Assembly (NCBI GenBank): GCA_023231065.1
Contig: JALNWE010000037.1
Location: 1 to 28,924, forward strand
Reading direction: 5' to 3'
Length of the DNA: 28,924 nucleotides
From: Bacteroidales bacterium
GTDB taxonomy: Bacteria > Bacteroidota > Bacteroidia > Bacteroidales > FEN-979
A program made the translations under genes and the position numbers. The notes under the pieces were generated by a model that saw only the letters and a list, made by a program, of their open reading frames with translations, searched no databases and had not been told where the DNA came from. Positions 1 to 9,620 of this stretch are shown piece by piece (within the stretch, counting starts at the first letter, position 1; each line of letters opens with the position of its first letter).

Positions 1-1
1 C

Positions 2-3000
2 AGTTGGGAAGTTTGCAATAAGGTCGGTGGGATCCATACCGTCATTTCAACCAAAGCTCACCTGCTTACCGAAGAATATAAAGATAATTATATACTTTTT
101 GGGCCTGATGTCTGGAAAGAGACCCATCAGAATCCGGAGTTTATGGAGGACCGGTTCCTCTATAAATCATGGCGTGAAAAGGCCGAAAGTGAAGGCCTTA
201 GGATAAAACTGGGCAGATGGAATATCCCGGGTCGTCCCGTAGTTGTACTGATTGATTTTACACCCTATTTTTCGGATAAAGATAAAATATTTGCCCATTT
301 TTGGGAACGTTACAAACTTGATTCACTGAGCGGTGACTGGAACTACGTTGAACCTGCCCTTTTTGGTTTTGCTGTTGGTAAGGTTATTGAAAGCTTTTAT
401 AATTTTAACATTTCACATCTGGACAAAATCATTGCCCAATTCCATGAATGGTTGACAGGGACGGGTATTTTATATCTCAAAGAAAGGATACCCCAGATCG
501 GAACGGTTTTCACTACCCATGGCACTGTTGTTGGACGGTCCATTGCCGGCAATGGCCTTCCACTGTACAAAAATTTCGAAAATTACAATGCCGAAACCAT
601 TGCCAAACAGTTCAATGTAATGGCCAAGTATTCCCTTGAAAAGCTGGCCGCTCATGAATCTGATTACTTTACAACTGTCAGCCAATTGATTGCTAACGAA
701 TGTTCCCGGTTTCTGGATAAGGATGTGGATATGTTGACCCCAGACGGGTTTAACAATTCCTTTGTGCCCATGAAAGAAGAATATTCAAGGAAACGGGACC
801 AGGCAAGGGATAAAGTTTTCCAGGTTGCAAAAGCCATGACCGGCCTGGCTTTACCACACAACAGTATCCTGATTTTCAACAGCGGTCGATATGAGTTTCA
901 TAACAAGGGAGTTGACTTGTTTATTGATGCCCTGGGCGCCTTGAACAAACATCCGAAACTCCAATTAAACGTCATCGCTGTCATCGCATTCCCAACTGCT
1001 CAAACGGGCCCCAGGAAAGATTTACTTGATAGACTGTCTAACCCTGATCAGGTTTCTGTACAATCAGAAGATTGCCTGACCCATATATTATCCGAGCCTG
1101 AAAACGATTTAATCCTGAAAAGGATAAAAGCCAATGGGCTTCTGAACAGACCGGAAGACAAGGTTAAACTTATTTATGCCCCTGTAACGTTGAATGGAGC
1201 AGATGGAATATTTAACCTGAAGTATTATGATTTACTGATCGGTTTCGACGGAACCGTTTTTCCGTCATACTATGAACCATGGGGCTATGCTGCCCTCGAA
1301 AGCCTTGCTTTTCATATACCTACTATTACTACTTCCTTATCCGGGTTCGGTCAATGGATCAAAACACTGTTCCCTTCCGTGAAAGATTGTACGACGGTTC
1401 TAGATAGAAATGATGATAATGATAAGGAAATAGTTGATGAGATAGTAAGGACAATAATCAATTGCAGCGCCAAAACAGAGAAGGAAATAATAAAAGTCAG
1501 GATTAAAGCTTACGAAATTTCCAGGTCTGTCCTTTGGGATAATCTCATCGAAAACTATAAAGAAGCCTATTCTGACACATTGGAAATCACAGAATCAAGG
1601 GCTGAAACCTATGCCGGCAAACAACCTCAGATTTTAACTCAATCCTCAAAAAATCCGATAAACATTAAACCGGATTGGAAGAAAGTACTTATTCTCCAAA
1701 GTATTCCGGAAAACCTGGCCAGCCTTGAAAGATTGGCAAAAAACCTATGGTGGTCCTGGAATTATGAGGCATCTGAACTTTTTGAAATGATCAATAAAAA
1801 GCGATGGGATGAATTGAAATTCAACCCCATTGCATTGATTGAATCCCTCTCTTTTCAAGAACTTCAGGATTTAAGCAACAATGAAAAGTTTGTTGGGAAA
1901 CTGAATAAAGTCACAGCAAAGTTTGATGCTTACATGGCAAAAGATACAGATAAGCCCCGTGAGATGGTTGCTTATTTCAGTATGGAATATGGGCTACACG
2001 ATACCCTGAAAATATTTTCAGGAGGCCTGGGTATGCTTGCTGGTGATTACCTTAAAGAAGCCAGTGATTCGAATGTCAATATTGTGGGTATTGGCCTTCT
2101 TTACCGGTATGGATATTTTAAACAATCCCTCTCTATTTTCGGGGATCAGATTGCGAGTTTTACGCCCCAGAAATTCACCCATCTGCCGCTGTTACCGATC
2201 CGCGATGATCAGGGTAACTGGTTGAAGGTTAGCATTGCATTACCTGGCCGAACACTCTATGCCAAGGTGTGGAGATGCGATGTGGGACGGGTCCCCTTGT
2301 TTTTGATGGATACAGATATTGATGAAAATGAGGAAAATGACCGGAAAATCACCCATCAACTCTATGGCGGGGATCTTGAGAACAGACTTTGTCAGGAACT
2401 TTTATTGGGGCTTGGCGGCATCCGTATGCTGGATTCCATGAATATAAAACCCGATCTCTATCACAGCAATGAAGGCCATTCTGCCTTTATTGGGCTGGAG
2501 CGGTTGCGTAAACTGATCCAGAATGAAAAACTCACGTTTCCTCAGGCTATGGAAGTTGTACGTTCTTCAACCCTATTTACGACACATACGCCTGTTCCTG
2601 CCGGTCATGATACTTTTCCTGAAGATATCCTGCGCCGTTATCTCTCTCATTATCCTGACCATTTAACGCTGAAATGGACACAATTCATGAATCTCGGAAG
2701 GATGGTTGACGATGATCCTGCCGAAGTATTTTCAATGAGTGTACTTGCGGCCAAGCTATCTCAGGAGATCAACGGCGTTAGCAGAATCCATGGCAGGGTG
2801 ACGCGGGAGATGTTCTGTAAACTTTACCCTGGTTATTACCCCAAGGAATTACATATCGGGTATGTCACAAATGGCGTACATTACCCCACTTGGACGGCAA
2901 AATCATGGCAGCAACTTTACAGCAAGGAATTCGGGGAGGGTTTTCTTGAAGATCAGTCCAACCCTCAATATTGGAGCAAGATCCAACATGTTGATAATGA

Positions 3001-4204
3001 AACAATATGGAAAACCAAGCTTAGGCAGAAAGCCCAGATGGCGGAATATTTACTGCAAAGATTGTACAGCGATATGACTTTACGCCATGAGAACCCTAAA
3101 CTTATCTTTAAGATCAGGGAAGCTGCCAAACCTGAAGCGTTGATTATTGGTTTCGCCCGTCGGTTTGCAACTTATAAAAGGGCACACCTGCTTTTCAGTA
3201 ACCTCGACAGGTTATCGAAAATCATTAACAATAAAGAAAAACCAGTCCAATTCATTTTTGCAGGTAAGGCCCATCCTCATGATAAAGCGGGTCAGGACCT
3301 GATTAAACGGATTTTCGAAATTTCAAGGATGCCGGAATTCCTTGGCAAGATCCTGTTCGTCGAAAACTATGATATGGAATTAGCCAAATACCTGATCAAA
3401 GGAGTTGATATCTGGTTAAACACCCCGACCCGGCCCCTTGAAGCTTCCGGGACCAGCGGCGAGAAGGCCGTCATGAACGGTGTGATCAATTTCAGTGTTC
3501 TGGACGGCTGGTGGGCTGAAGGATACCAGCCAAAAGCAGGATGGGCTATTCAGGAAACAGCTACCTATGATAACCCTGTTTTCCAGGATGAGCTGGATGC
3601 TGAGACGATATATGCCATGCTGGAAGAACAGATCGTCCCTTTGTTTTATCAGATAAATGAACGAAATATTCCTGAAAGATGGGTTTCGTATATTAAAAAT
3701 ACCATTTCTGAAATTGCTCCCCATTTTACCATGAAAAGGCAGTTGGATGATTATTTCCGTCAATATTATAATCCTTTATTCAAGAGGACCAGGATCATGA
3801 CGGGAAAGAACTATGAGATGGCCCGTCATATCGCCAGCTGGAAAAGAAAAGTTATAAGGGGATGGGACCGCATTGAGGTACTTTCCATTAAAACCCCCGA
3901 CTCCAACCAAAAGCCACTATCATTAGGTGAATCTTTCAAAGCTGAAGTCGTTCTTGACCTGAATGAATTATCAGGCACCGATATCGGTATCGAAGTACTT
4001 TTTGGAAAGAAAATCAATGATGAGGTCAAAGAACCTGATTTTATCGAAGAGATGACGATGGACCGGACAGAAAAAAATATTGTTTCCTTTGTCTGTGATA
4101 TCCCGATCAACCAGGCTGGGGTGCACGATTTTATCTTTCGCCTCTTTCCGAAAAGCCCTCTTTTACCCCACAGACAGGATTTTAACCTTGTTCGCTGGAT
4201 TTAA
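2..4204 (+). CDS. Glycogen synthase (GT3) / alpha-glucan phosphorylase (GT35) fusion, 5' end outside window
   Basis: The reading frame is open from base 2, and the visible start reads SWEVCNKVGGIHTV, the nucleotide-sugar-binding N-terminus of GT3 glycogen synthases. The gene therefore begins upstream, and the ATG at 143 is internal. About 1400 residues are visible. The GT3 half runs to roughly base 1600 and includes FTTHGTVVGR, SGRYEFHNKG and YEPWGYAALES; the two glutamates at 1274 and 1298 keep the GT3 E-x7-E spacing. A linker (about 1600-1690) leads to a DUF3417-like segment (NLWWSWNYEA) and then a GT35 phosphorylase: FSMEYGLHD, SNEGHSAFIGLE, TTHTPVPAGHD, GFARRFATYKRA. The PLP lysine is probably in EASGTSGEKAVMNG (codon 3464-3466). 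A beta-rich tail ends in LVRWI. The protein would both extend and phosphorolyse cytoplasmic glycogen. It is followed after 35 nt by a FabG-type gene on the same strand. Family assignment is firm; activity of both halves is inferred from the retained motifs. Confidence 0.93.
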   Translation, partial: SWEVCNKVGGIHTVISTKAHLLTEEYKDNYILFGPDVWKETHQNPEFMEDRFLYKSWREKAESEGLRIKLGRWNIPGRPVVVLIDFTPYFSDKDKIFAHFWERYKLDSLSGDWNYVEPALFGFAVGKVIESFYNFNISHLDKIIAQFHEWLTGTGILYLKERIPQIGTVFTTHGTVVGRSIAGNGLPLYKNFENYNAETIAKQFNVMAKYSLEKLAAHESDYFTTVSQLIANECSRFLDKDVDMLTPDGFNNSFVPMKEEYSRKRDQARDKVFQVAKAMTGLALPHNSILIFNSGRYEFHNKGVDLFIDALGALNKHPKLQLNVIAVIAFPTAQTGPRKDLLDRLSNPDQVSVQSEDCLTHILSEPENDLILKRIKANGLLNRPEDKVKLIYAPVTLNGADGIFNLKYYDLLIGFDGTVFPSYYEPWGYAALESLAFHIPTITTSLSGFGQWIKTLFPSVKDCTTVLDRNDDNDKEIVDEIVRTIINCSAKTEKEIIKVRIKAYEISRSVLWDNLIENYKEAYSDTLEITESRAETYAGKQPQILTQSSKNPINIKPDWKKVLILQSIPENLASLERLAKNLWWSWNYEASELFEMINKKRWDELKFNPIALIESLSFQELQDLSNNEKFVGKLNKVTAKFDAYMAKDTDKPREMVAYFSMEYGLHDTLKIFSGGLGMLAGDYLKEASDSNVNIVGIGLLYRYGYFKQSLSIFGDQIASFTPQKFTHLPLLPIRDDQGNWLKVSIALPGRTLYAKVWRCDVGRVPLFLMDTDIDENEENDRKITHQLYGGDLENRLCQELLLGLGGIRMLDSMNIKPDLYHSNEGHSAFIGLERLRKLIQNEKLTFPQAMEVVRSSTLFTTHTPVPAGHDTFPEDILRRYLSHYPDHLTLKWTQFMNLGRMVDDDPAEVFSMSVLAAKLSQEINGVSRIHGRVTREMFCKLYPGYYPKELHIGYVTNGVHYPTWTAKSWQQLYSKEFGEGFLEDQSNPQYWSKIQHVDNETIWKTKLRQKAQMAEYLLQRLYSDMTLRHENPKLIFKIREAAKPEALIIGFARRFATYKRAHLLFSNLDRLSKIINNKEKPVQFIFAGKAHPHDKAGQDLIKRIFEISRMPEFLGKILFVENYDMELAKYLIKGVDIWLNTPTRPLEASGTSGEKAVMNGVINFSVLDGWWAEGYQPKAGWAIQETATYDNPVFQDELDAETIYAMLEEQIVPLFYQINERNIPERWVSYIKNTISEIAPHFTMKRQLDDYFRQYYNPLFKRTRIMTGKNYEMARHIASWKRKVIRGWDRIEVLSIKTPDSNQKPLSLGESFKAEVVLDLNELSGTDIGIEVLFGKKINDEVKEPDFIEEMTMDRTEKNIVSFVCDIPINQAGVHDFIFRLFPKSPLLPHRQDFNLVRWI

Positions 4205-4239
4205 ACGAAATTCTACTTTTATAAAAAATAATAACTAAA

Positions 4240-4992
4240 ATGATTAAAAAAGTACTTGAAGGAAAAACAGCCCTGATTACCGGGGCAAACCGTGGAATTG
4301 GCAAAGCAATCGCCATCAAGTTTGCATCACAGGGCGCTGATATTGCATTCTCCGACCTGGTTTATAATGAAGAGTCGATGTCGCTGGAACAGGAATTGAA
4401 ATCATATGGGGTAAACGCCAAGGGTTATAAATCCGATGCCAGCTCTTTTCTGCAAAGTGAGGAGCTGATCAATCAGGTTACCGCGGATTTTCCAACCATC
4501 GATATTCTGGTTAACAACGCGGGAATCACGCGGGATAATTTGCTGCTCCGTATGTCGGAATCTGACTGGGATATGGTTATTAATGTCAATCTCAAGTCGG
4601 TCTTTAATCTGACCAAAGCTATTCAAAAAGTCATGATCAAACAGCGCTTTGGCTCTATTATCAACATGAGTTCGGTAGTCGGTGTGGAAGGCAATAGCGG
4701 ACAATCGAATTACGCGGCATCAAAAGCCGGTATCATTGGATTTACCAAATCCATGGCCCAGGAGCTGGGCTCCAGGAATATACGGTGCAATGCGATAGCG
4801 CCCGGTTTCATTGAAACTGAGATGACCGCCAGAATACCACAGGATTTCCGCGATAAATGGATCCAGGATATACCTATGAAACGCCCGGGGACAACCGATG
4901 ATGTGGCTAACCTCGCTCTATTTTTAGCTTCTGACCTTAGTTCTTACATCACAGGTCAGGCCATTACAGTCTGTGGTGGCCTTCATACCTGA
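4240..4992 (+). CDS. fabG: 3-oxoacyl-ACP reductase (FabG-type SDR)
   Basis: A 250-residue classical short-chain dehydrogenase/reductase, the usual FabG length. The nucleotide-binding motif TGANRGIG is at residues 14-21, NNAGI at 92-96, and the catalytic set is N117, S145, Y158 and K162 (SSVVG ... NYAASKAG). PGFIETEMT near residue 188 is the usual FabG substrate-loop sequence. FabG reduces 3-oxoacyl-ACP with NADPH in fatty-acid elongation. The ATG at 4240 follows the phosphorylase fusion by 35 nt and the next gene starts about 14 nt after the stop, so co-transcription is likely. SDR paralogues acting on other substrates look similar, and this gene is not among other fab genes, so the exact substrate is less certain than the family. 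Confidence 0.85.
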   Translation: MIKKVLEGKTALITGANRGIGKAIAIKFASQGADIAFSDLVYNEESMSLEQELKSYGVNAKGYKSDASSFLQSEELINQVTADFPTIDILVNNAGITRDNLLLRMSESDWDMVINVNLKSVFNLTKAIQKVMIKQRFGSIINMSSVVGVEGNSGQSNYAASKAGIIGFTKSMAQELGSRNIRCNAIAPGFIETEMTARIPQDFRDKWIQDIPMKRPGTTDDVANLALFLASDLSSYITGQAITVCGGLHT

Positions 4993-5006
4993 TAAATACT
5001 TCATTC

Positions 5007-7079
5007 TTGGGAATCATTTTTGAATACCCTTCCGGTTACCTTTTGCTATGCCTTCTGACGGGGGCCCTTTATGCATTTTTTCTTTATTATTTCGATAAAA
5101 AAAGAAAAACTGCCCCGCGCCTGATATGGATCCTGATGGCCTTCAGGTTTATCACTGTCTCCATCATCGCCATCCTTCTTCTGTCGCCCTTGATCAGAAG
5201 AAATATAAAAACAATTGAAAAACCCATCGTGATAATCGGGGTAGATAATTCTGCTTCCATTTGCTTATCAGGCGATTCAACCTATTATCATACCAGGTAT
5301 CTTGACCAGATTAACCGCTTAATTGCTGCATTACAGAAAAAATGTGAGGTAAAAACTTATTCTTTTGGCGAGAGGGTTACAATGAATGTAAAGGGAACCT
5401 TTTCGGAGAAAGAAACTGACATTGCTTCCTTTTTTGAGGAAGTTGAAAACCGGTTTTCCAATCGAAACACAGGAGTGCTTATCATTGCTTCCGATGGACT
5501 TTATAACAAAGGCATAGATCCTTTTTATGCTGCGCAAAAAATTAGTTTTCCGGTTTTTTCCATCGCCCTGGGTGATACTACTGTTAAAAAGGATGCCCTG
5601 ATACGGAAAATTACTGTCAGTAAAACGGTTTTTAAAGGGGATCAGTTTCCTGTTGAGGTGATCACTGAGATGGATAAGTTACAAGGAGCCAAAAGCACAC
5701 TAAAACTTAAACAAGGCGCTCAGTTGCTCTCCAGCAAAGAATTAGTGGCGAGAGAAGGGCGTTCACAGAATAAATCGACTTTTTTAATACAAACTACTCA
5801 GTCTGGAGTATTCAAATATACGTTACAGATTGATCCGCTGGCAGGAGAAGCTAATACCAAAAATAATCGTGTTGATTTTTTCGTCGAGGTTATGGATACA
5901 CGGCAGAAAGTTGCCATTCTTTATAACGCCCCGCACCCTGATATTACTACACTGGTAAAAGCTATGGAAGGCTCTTCTCGTTTTGATGTAAAGCAGGTTA
6001 AAATCAATGACTTTAATCCCACGACCGATAAATCCGATCTGATCATTTTATACCAATTACCTGCTATTTCAGGCCTGGCTAACCTGAATGAGCTGATGAA
6101 AACAAAAACCTCTATGTTTTTTGTCCTGGGCTCCCAATCTGATCTGAATGCTTTTAATAATTTGAAAACGGGACTGATAATTACTTCTAAACCAGGCAAT
6201 TTTACTGAGGTTCAAGCGACAACGAACAAAGATTTCCCTTTGTTTACCCTGGAAAAAGACGATCCGGCCCTTTTCAGCAGTTTTCCTCCGCTACAATCGC
6301 CATTCGGGGTATATCAATCTGGGCCCATGGCTGAAGTCCTTTTTTATCAGAGATCAGGCTCGGTAACTACCTCAAACCCGTTGGCCATCTTCCTTTCAAC
6401 TCAGGACAGAAAAGTCGGCGTGGTCACAGGAGAAAATCTTTGGCGTTGGAGAATAGCCAACTATATCCAGGAAAAGAACACGGACGCTTTCGATAGGCTG
6501 ATCAATAAGATGGTACATTATCTGGCTGTGAAAGAAGATAAAAGTTTCTTCCGGATAAAGATCGAAAACCGTTACGATGAAAATGACCCTGTTGAAATTG
6601 AAGCGGAAGTTTATAATTCAAGCTATGAATTGATCAATGATCCGGAAGTAGATATAACCATAACAGATTCTGAAAATAAAAAGTACCCATTTATATTCAA
6701 CAGAACGAATCATGCCTATTTCTTGAATATTGGCATTTTACCTGCTGGAAGCTATTCTTTTGCAGCAACAACGAGAGTTGGAAATACCCGTTACCAACAA
6801 AATGGCAAATTCTTCATTGAACCGGTCAACAATGAGTATTTCAACCTGGTTGCCGATCACCAGCTCTTATATAGGATATCAAAAGCCCATGATGGCGAAG
6901 TGGTTTATCCAAACCAGATGGATTCCCTTGTTAATAAAATCATCCACCGGGATGATTTTAAAACCGTATCGATCTATGAAAAAAGATTTACAGACCTCAT
7001 CGGATCCCCATGGCTTTTTATCCTCATCGCGACACTTTTAACCATGGAATGGGTCATCCGCAAAAGAGAAGGAATGTAA
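5007..7079 (+). CDS. Membrane-anchored von Willebrand A-like domain protein
   Basis: This 690-residue protein has two N-terminal membrane segments (about residues 9-28 and 38-62) and one at the C-terminus (about 668-686), so its bulk is probably periplasmic or extracytoplasmic. Straight after the second segment comes a VWA-like fold with IIGVDNSAS: D80, S82 and S84 form a DxSxS metal-binding (MIDAS) motif, and ASDGLYNKGID continues the fold. The middle contains a segment resembling a class I glutamine-amidotransferase-like fold, and beta-rich domains follow. Such proteins are widespread in Bacteroidota near Bat-type genes, with no firm biochemical role. The start is a TTG at 5007; no in-frame ATG precedes the first membrane segment. 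The stop lies 3 nt from the convergent ABC permease stop. The function is unknown. Confidence 0.8.
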   Translation: MGIIFEYPSGYLLLCLLTGALYAFFLYYFDKKRKTAPRLIWILMAFRFITVSIIAILLLSPLIRRNIKTIEKPIVIIGVDNSASICLSGDSTYYHTRYLDQINRLIAALQKKCEVKTYSFGERVTMNVKGTFSEKETDIASFFEEVENRFSNRNTGVLIIASDGLYNKGIDPFYAAQKISFPVFSIALGDTTVKKDALIRKITVSKTVFKGDQFPVEVITEMDKLQGAKSTLKLKQGAQLLSSKELVAREGRSQNKSTFLIQTTQSGVFKYTLQIDPLAGEANTKNNRVDFFVEVMDTRQKVAILYNAPHPDITTLVKAMEGSSRFDVKQVKINDFNPTTDKSDLIILYQLPAISGLANLNELMKTKTSMFFVLGSQSDLNAFNNLKTGLIITSKPGNFTEVQATTNKDFPLFTLEKDDPALFSSFPPLQSPFGVYQSGPMAEVLFYQRSGSVTTSNPLAIFLSTQDRKVGVVTGENLWRWRIANYIQEKNTDAFDRLINKMVHYLAVKEDKSFFRIKIENRYDENDPVEIEAEVYNSSYELINDPEVDITITDSENKKYPFIFNRTNHAYFLNIGILPAGSYSFAATTRVGNTRYQQNGKFFIEPVNNEYFNLVADHQLLYRISKAHDGEVVYPNQMDSLVNKIIHRDDFKTVSIYEKRFTDLIGSPWLFILIATLLTMEWVIRKREGM

Positions 7080-7082
7080 AAT

Positions 7083-7913
7083 TCATAAATCCCTTTTCTT
7101 CAAAGTCCAAAAGACAATCCCGATCATGATTGCTGAATAAAGCAGCGGCAAAGCGCATCCACCCCAGGAAATGCTCTCCTGAAGGTTCAGGCCCATCATT
7201 TTTTTCAATACCGGAATGGTGGGATATTCAGTAACTCGAAAAACCGCATTTACGGGAAGATAAGTTGAAATGCCATTTTTAAAAACCAACGGACTTTTCA
7301 GAAAATAATAAAGAATAGGCTCAATGATAAAGGTATAAAGGGTGAAAAGAGCAATGGCCAGACCTGTATTGCGGCACATAAATCCAAAGAAAAAGGCATA
7401 AATCTGAAAAGTTAAAATGGTGATGAAAAAACCGATCACAAACGAAATTTTGTCGAATATCATTCCCCATGTGACCTCGCTGGTATGTGCGATTCCGATA
7501 ATGAATGTGCTCAGGGCAAAGAAGACGGTGGTGATGACTGATATCAACAATATAATATATAACTTGGATAGGATAAATTCAGATTTGCTCAAACCGTTGA
7601 CCACATTCTGACGGATTGTTTTAAAGGTAAATTCATTGGTGATCAGGATCATGATAATGATGGCCGGAAAAATAAGGACGTATCGTATGGTGGCGAAAAA
7701 TGCCATGTTCTGCCATACTTCCGGGAAAAAGTAAATGTTCATGTGTGGGGCTGGAATAGGCAGATGCTTATTCATATTATCAACCATATTGTTGATCATG
7801 AACTCAGCCATTAAAATACCAAGCACAAGAAAAATAAAATAGAGTCCGGCCAGGATCCAGAAAATTTTATACGTCCTGATTTTTTTTAATTCGATTTTGA
7901 GAAGCTTGATCAT
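7083..7913 (-). CDS. ABC-2 type transporter permease
   Basis: A 276-residue integral membrane protein with about six hydrophobic segments. It opens with MIKLLKIELKKIRTYK, a basic cytoplasmic N-terminus followed by a membrane segment (about residues 18-36), as is typical for ABC-2 permeases paired with BcrA/NatA-type ATPases. Its start codon overlaps the end of the upstream ATPase gene by 4 nt, which implies translational coupling and a shared complex in the inner membrane. The substrate cannot be told from sequence; relatives export peptides, antibiotics or sodium, or act in gliding and envelope processes. The 3' end abuts the convergent VWA gene with a 3-nt gap. Confidence 0.85.
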   Translation of the reverse strand: MIKLLKIELKKIRTYKIFWILAGLYFIFLVLGILMAEFMINNMVDNMNKHLPIPAPHMNIYFFPEVWQNMAFFATIRYVLIFPAIIIMILITNEFTFKTIRQNVVNGLSKSEFILSKLYIILLISVITTVFFALSTFIIGIAHTSEVTWGMIFDKISFVIGFFITILTFQIYAFFFGFMCRNTGLAIALFTLYTFIIEPILYYFLKSPLVFKNGISTYLPVNAVFRVTEYPTIPVLKKMMGLNLQESISWGGCALPLLYSAIMIGIVFWTLKKRDL

Positions 7914-8806
7914 TGGTTGTTTTGTAAGAGTTCCAGGAAATGTTGTTCAAGGGTCCGTTTGCGCTCAGAAAGATGGCTGAGGATAACCCCGCGCTCAAAG
8001 AGAAAAGCATTTAATTCTCCAGGTTTAACTTTTTCTTTGAAAAAAACCTGAATTGTATCCGCGTTGGATTTGTGGGATTGATACGCCGGATGTAATTTAA
8101 CGGCGCTTGCCAAGGACTCCGGATCAGCGCTTCCTAATTCAAACGAATCCGAGATGGCAAGGACTTCGCTTACTTTACCGTCGAATAGTTTTTTGCCCTT
8201 ATGCAAAACAGCAACATGGTTACAAATTTTTTGGACTTCATCCAGCAGGTGTGATGCCATAATGATGGTTGTTCCCTGGTGGGCAACTTCCAGGATCAGT
8301 TCGCGGATGTGGGCGATCCCCTGTGGATCCAACCCATTGGTAGGTTCATCAAGGATCAGTACCTCCGGTTTCCCTAAGAGGGCAGAAGCAATAGCCAAAC
8401 GTTGTTTCATCCCAAAAGAAAAAGTCCGGAATTTCGATTTTTTTCTTTCATCAAGTCCGGTTAACTGAAGGACACGGTCGATATCATCGTACCCGAAATC
8501 TTTGATATCAGCAACTAACTGCAGATTGACAGTGGGATTGAGGTAAGGGTAGAAGTTTGGGCTTTCTATCACGGAACCGATTCGTTTCCTTGATTCCTTG
8601 TCCGGAGTCTCCCCAAACCATTCATAACTACCCTGATCAGCTTTAATCAGGTCAAGGATGATGCTTAAAGTAGTGGTTTTACCACTTCCGTTTGGACCCA
8701 GGATCCCAAAAATTTGTCCCTTGGTCACTTCCAGCGAAAGTTCATTAACAGCTTGGATTTTTCCGTACTGTTTAGAAATCTGGTTGATGGATAATACAGT
8801 TTCCAA
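7910..8806 (-). CDS. ABC transporter ATP-binding protein (BcrA/NatA-like)
   Basis: A 298-residue single-domain ABC ATPase. Walker A is GPNGSGKTT (residues 37-45), the signature region FSFGMKQRLAIA (129-140), Walker B LILDEP (150-155) and the H-loop histidine H186 (MASHLLDE). The Q-loop position carries glutamate (VIESPNF), as in some BcrA-type ATPases. A C-terminal extension of about 90 residues resembles those of drug- or peptide-export ATPases. It would power the permease encoded immediately downstream (4-nt overlap). The start is a TTG at 8806: an in-frame stop lies 9 nt upstream and no ATG occurs before Walker A, so a non-ATG start is hard to avoid. Confidence 0.9.
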   Translation of the reverse strand: METVLSINQISKQYGKIQAVNELSLEVTKGQIFGILGPNGSGKTTTLSIILDLIKADQGSYEWFGETPDKESRKRIGSVIESPNFYPYLNPTVNLQLVADIKDFGYDDIDRVLQLTGLDERKKSKFRTFSFGMKQRLAIASALLGKPEVLILDEPTNGLDPQGIAHIRELILEVAHQGTTIIMASHLLDEVQKICNHVAVLHKGKKLFDGKVSEVLAISDSFELGSADPESLASAVKLHPAYQSHKSNADTIQVFFKEKVKPGELNAFLFERGVILSHLSERKRTLEQHFLELLQNNQ

Positions 8807-8891
8807 TATGATTCAGGTTGGGGTAGATATTATAAAAGTATTCAGACGCTTTTCATTTACTATTGTTACAACTTCCTTAAAATAAAATCTT

Positions 8892-9620
8892 TTACCTGAA
8901 ATCAGCGTAAAGTAAAAACAGGGTCGGAACTTTATGGATTTCAGGAGTAGTGTTTTTCCACGCACTGATTCTTTTTGTTTTCACAGTTCCCTTTGCCCCA
9001 GTTACATTGACTGCCAGGCAAAGTAATGTGTCGTCATGACAGGCATCGATCAAGGCTTTGAACAGCTTTATGTTCCGGTATGGGGCTTCGATAAAGAGTT
9101 GGGTCTGCTGTTTCTCATGGATCGTTTTTTCCATTTCCTTAATCCGGCGGATTAGAAGCTGGTGGTCGGTTGGTAAATATCCGTTAAAAACAAAATTCTG
9201 ACCATTAAAGCCTGAGGCCATGAGGGCAAGCATCAATGATGAAGGACCGGTTAAAGGAACAACCTGGATATTAAGTATATGTGCCTGCCTGACAACTTCA
9301 GATCCCGGATCTGCAATACAGGGCAGTCCGGCTTCTGATAGGAGGCCTATATCCTTTCCTTTCAGGGCAGGAGATAAAAAGGCCTCCGCGTCAAGGTAAC
9401 TGGAATGTTCATTGAAAATAAAAAAAGTAAGATCATCTATCTTCCTGTTGATATTCGCTGATTTCAGGAATCGCCTGGCAGTCCTGATCTCTTCAACGAT
9501 AAAAAATTCGAGTTGCCTGATTACGTTCAATGTGCCGATGGGTAAAACAAGATCAACCGGGCCCTCAGCTATCGGGGTCGGTATCAAATATAGCGTACCG
9601 CTTGTCAGAATTTTTTCCAT
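8892..9620 (-). CDS. RsmI-like SAM-dependent methyltransferase (tetrapyrrole methylase fold)
   Basis: A 242-residue protein with the layout of the tetrapyrrole-methylase/RsmI superfamily. It has an N-terminal LYLIPTPIAEG corresponding to RsmI TPIGNL, then SEAGLPCIADPGSEVV corresponding to the RsmI SDAGTP-DPG loop, and TGPSSLMLALMASG for the second subdomain. RsmI methylates the 2'-hydroxyl of C1402 in 16S rRNA. This protein is shorter and diverged at TPIGN, matching the short Bacteroidota RsmI-like group, so the exact substrate is uncertain. Its ATG at 9620 lies inside the end of the upstream dehydratase gene (16-nt overlap), suggesting translational coupling. Confidence 0.8.
   Translation of the reverse strand: MEKILTSGTLYLIPTPIAEGPVDLVLPIGTLNVIRQLEFFIVEEIRTARRFLKSANINRKIDDLTFFIFNEHSSYLDAEAFLSPALKGKDIGLLSEAGLPCIADPGSEVVRQAHILNIQVVPLTGPSSLMLALMASGFNGQNFVFNGYLPTDHQLLIRRIKEMEKTIHEKQQTQLFIEAPYRNIKLFKALIDACHDDTLLCLAVNVTGAKGTVKTKRISAWKNTTPEIHKVPTLFLLYADFR

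Noticed and set aside
3416..4110. Long open frames on the minus strand inside the phosphorylase gene
   Set aside because: They lie antisense to strongly conserved catalytic sequence and show no family features.
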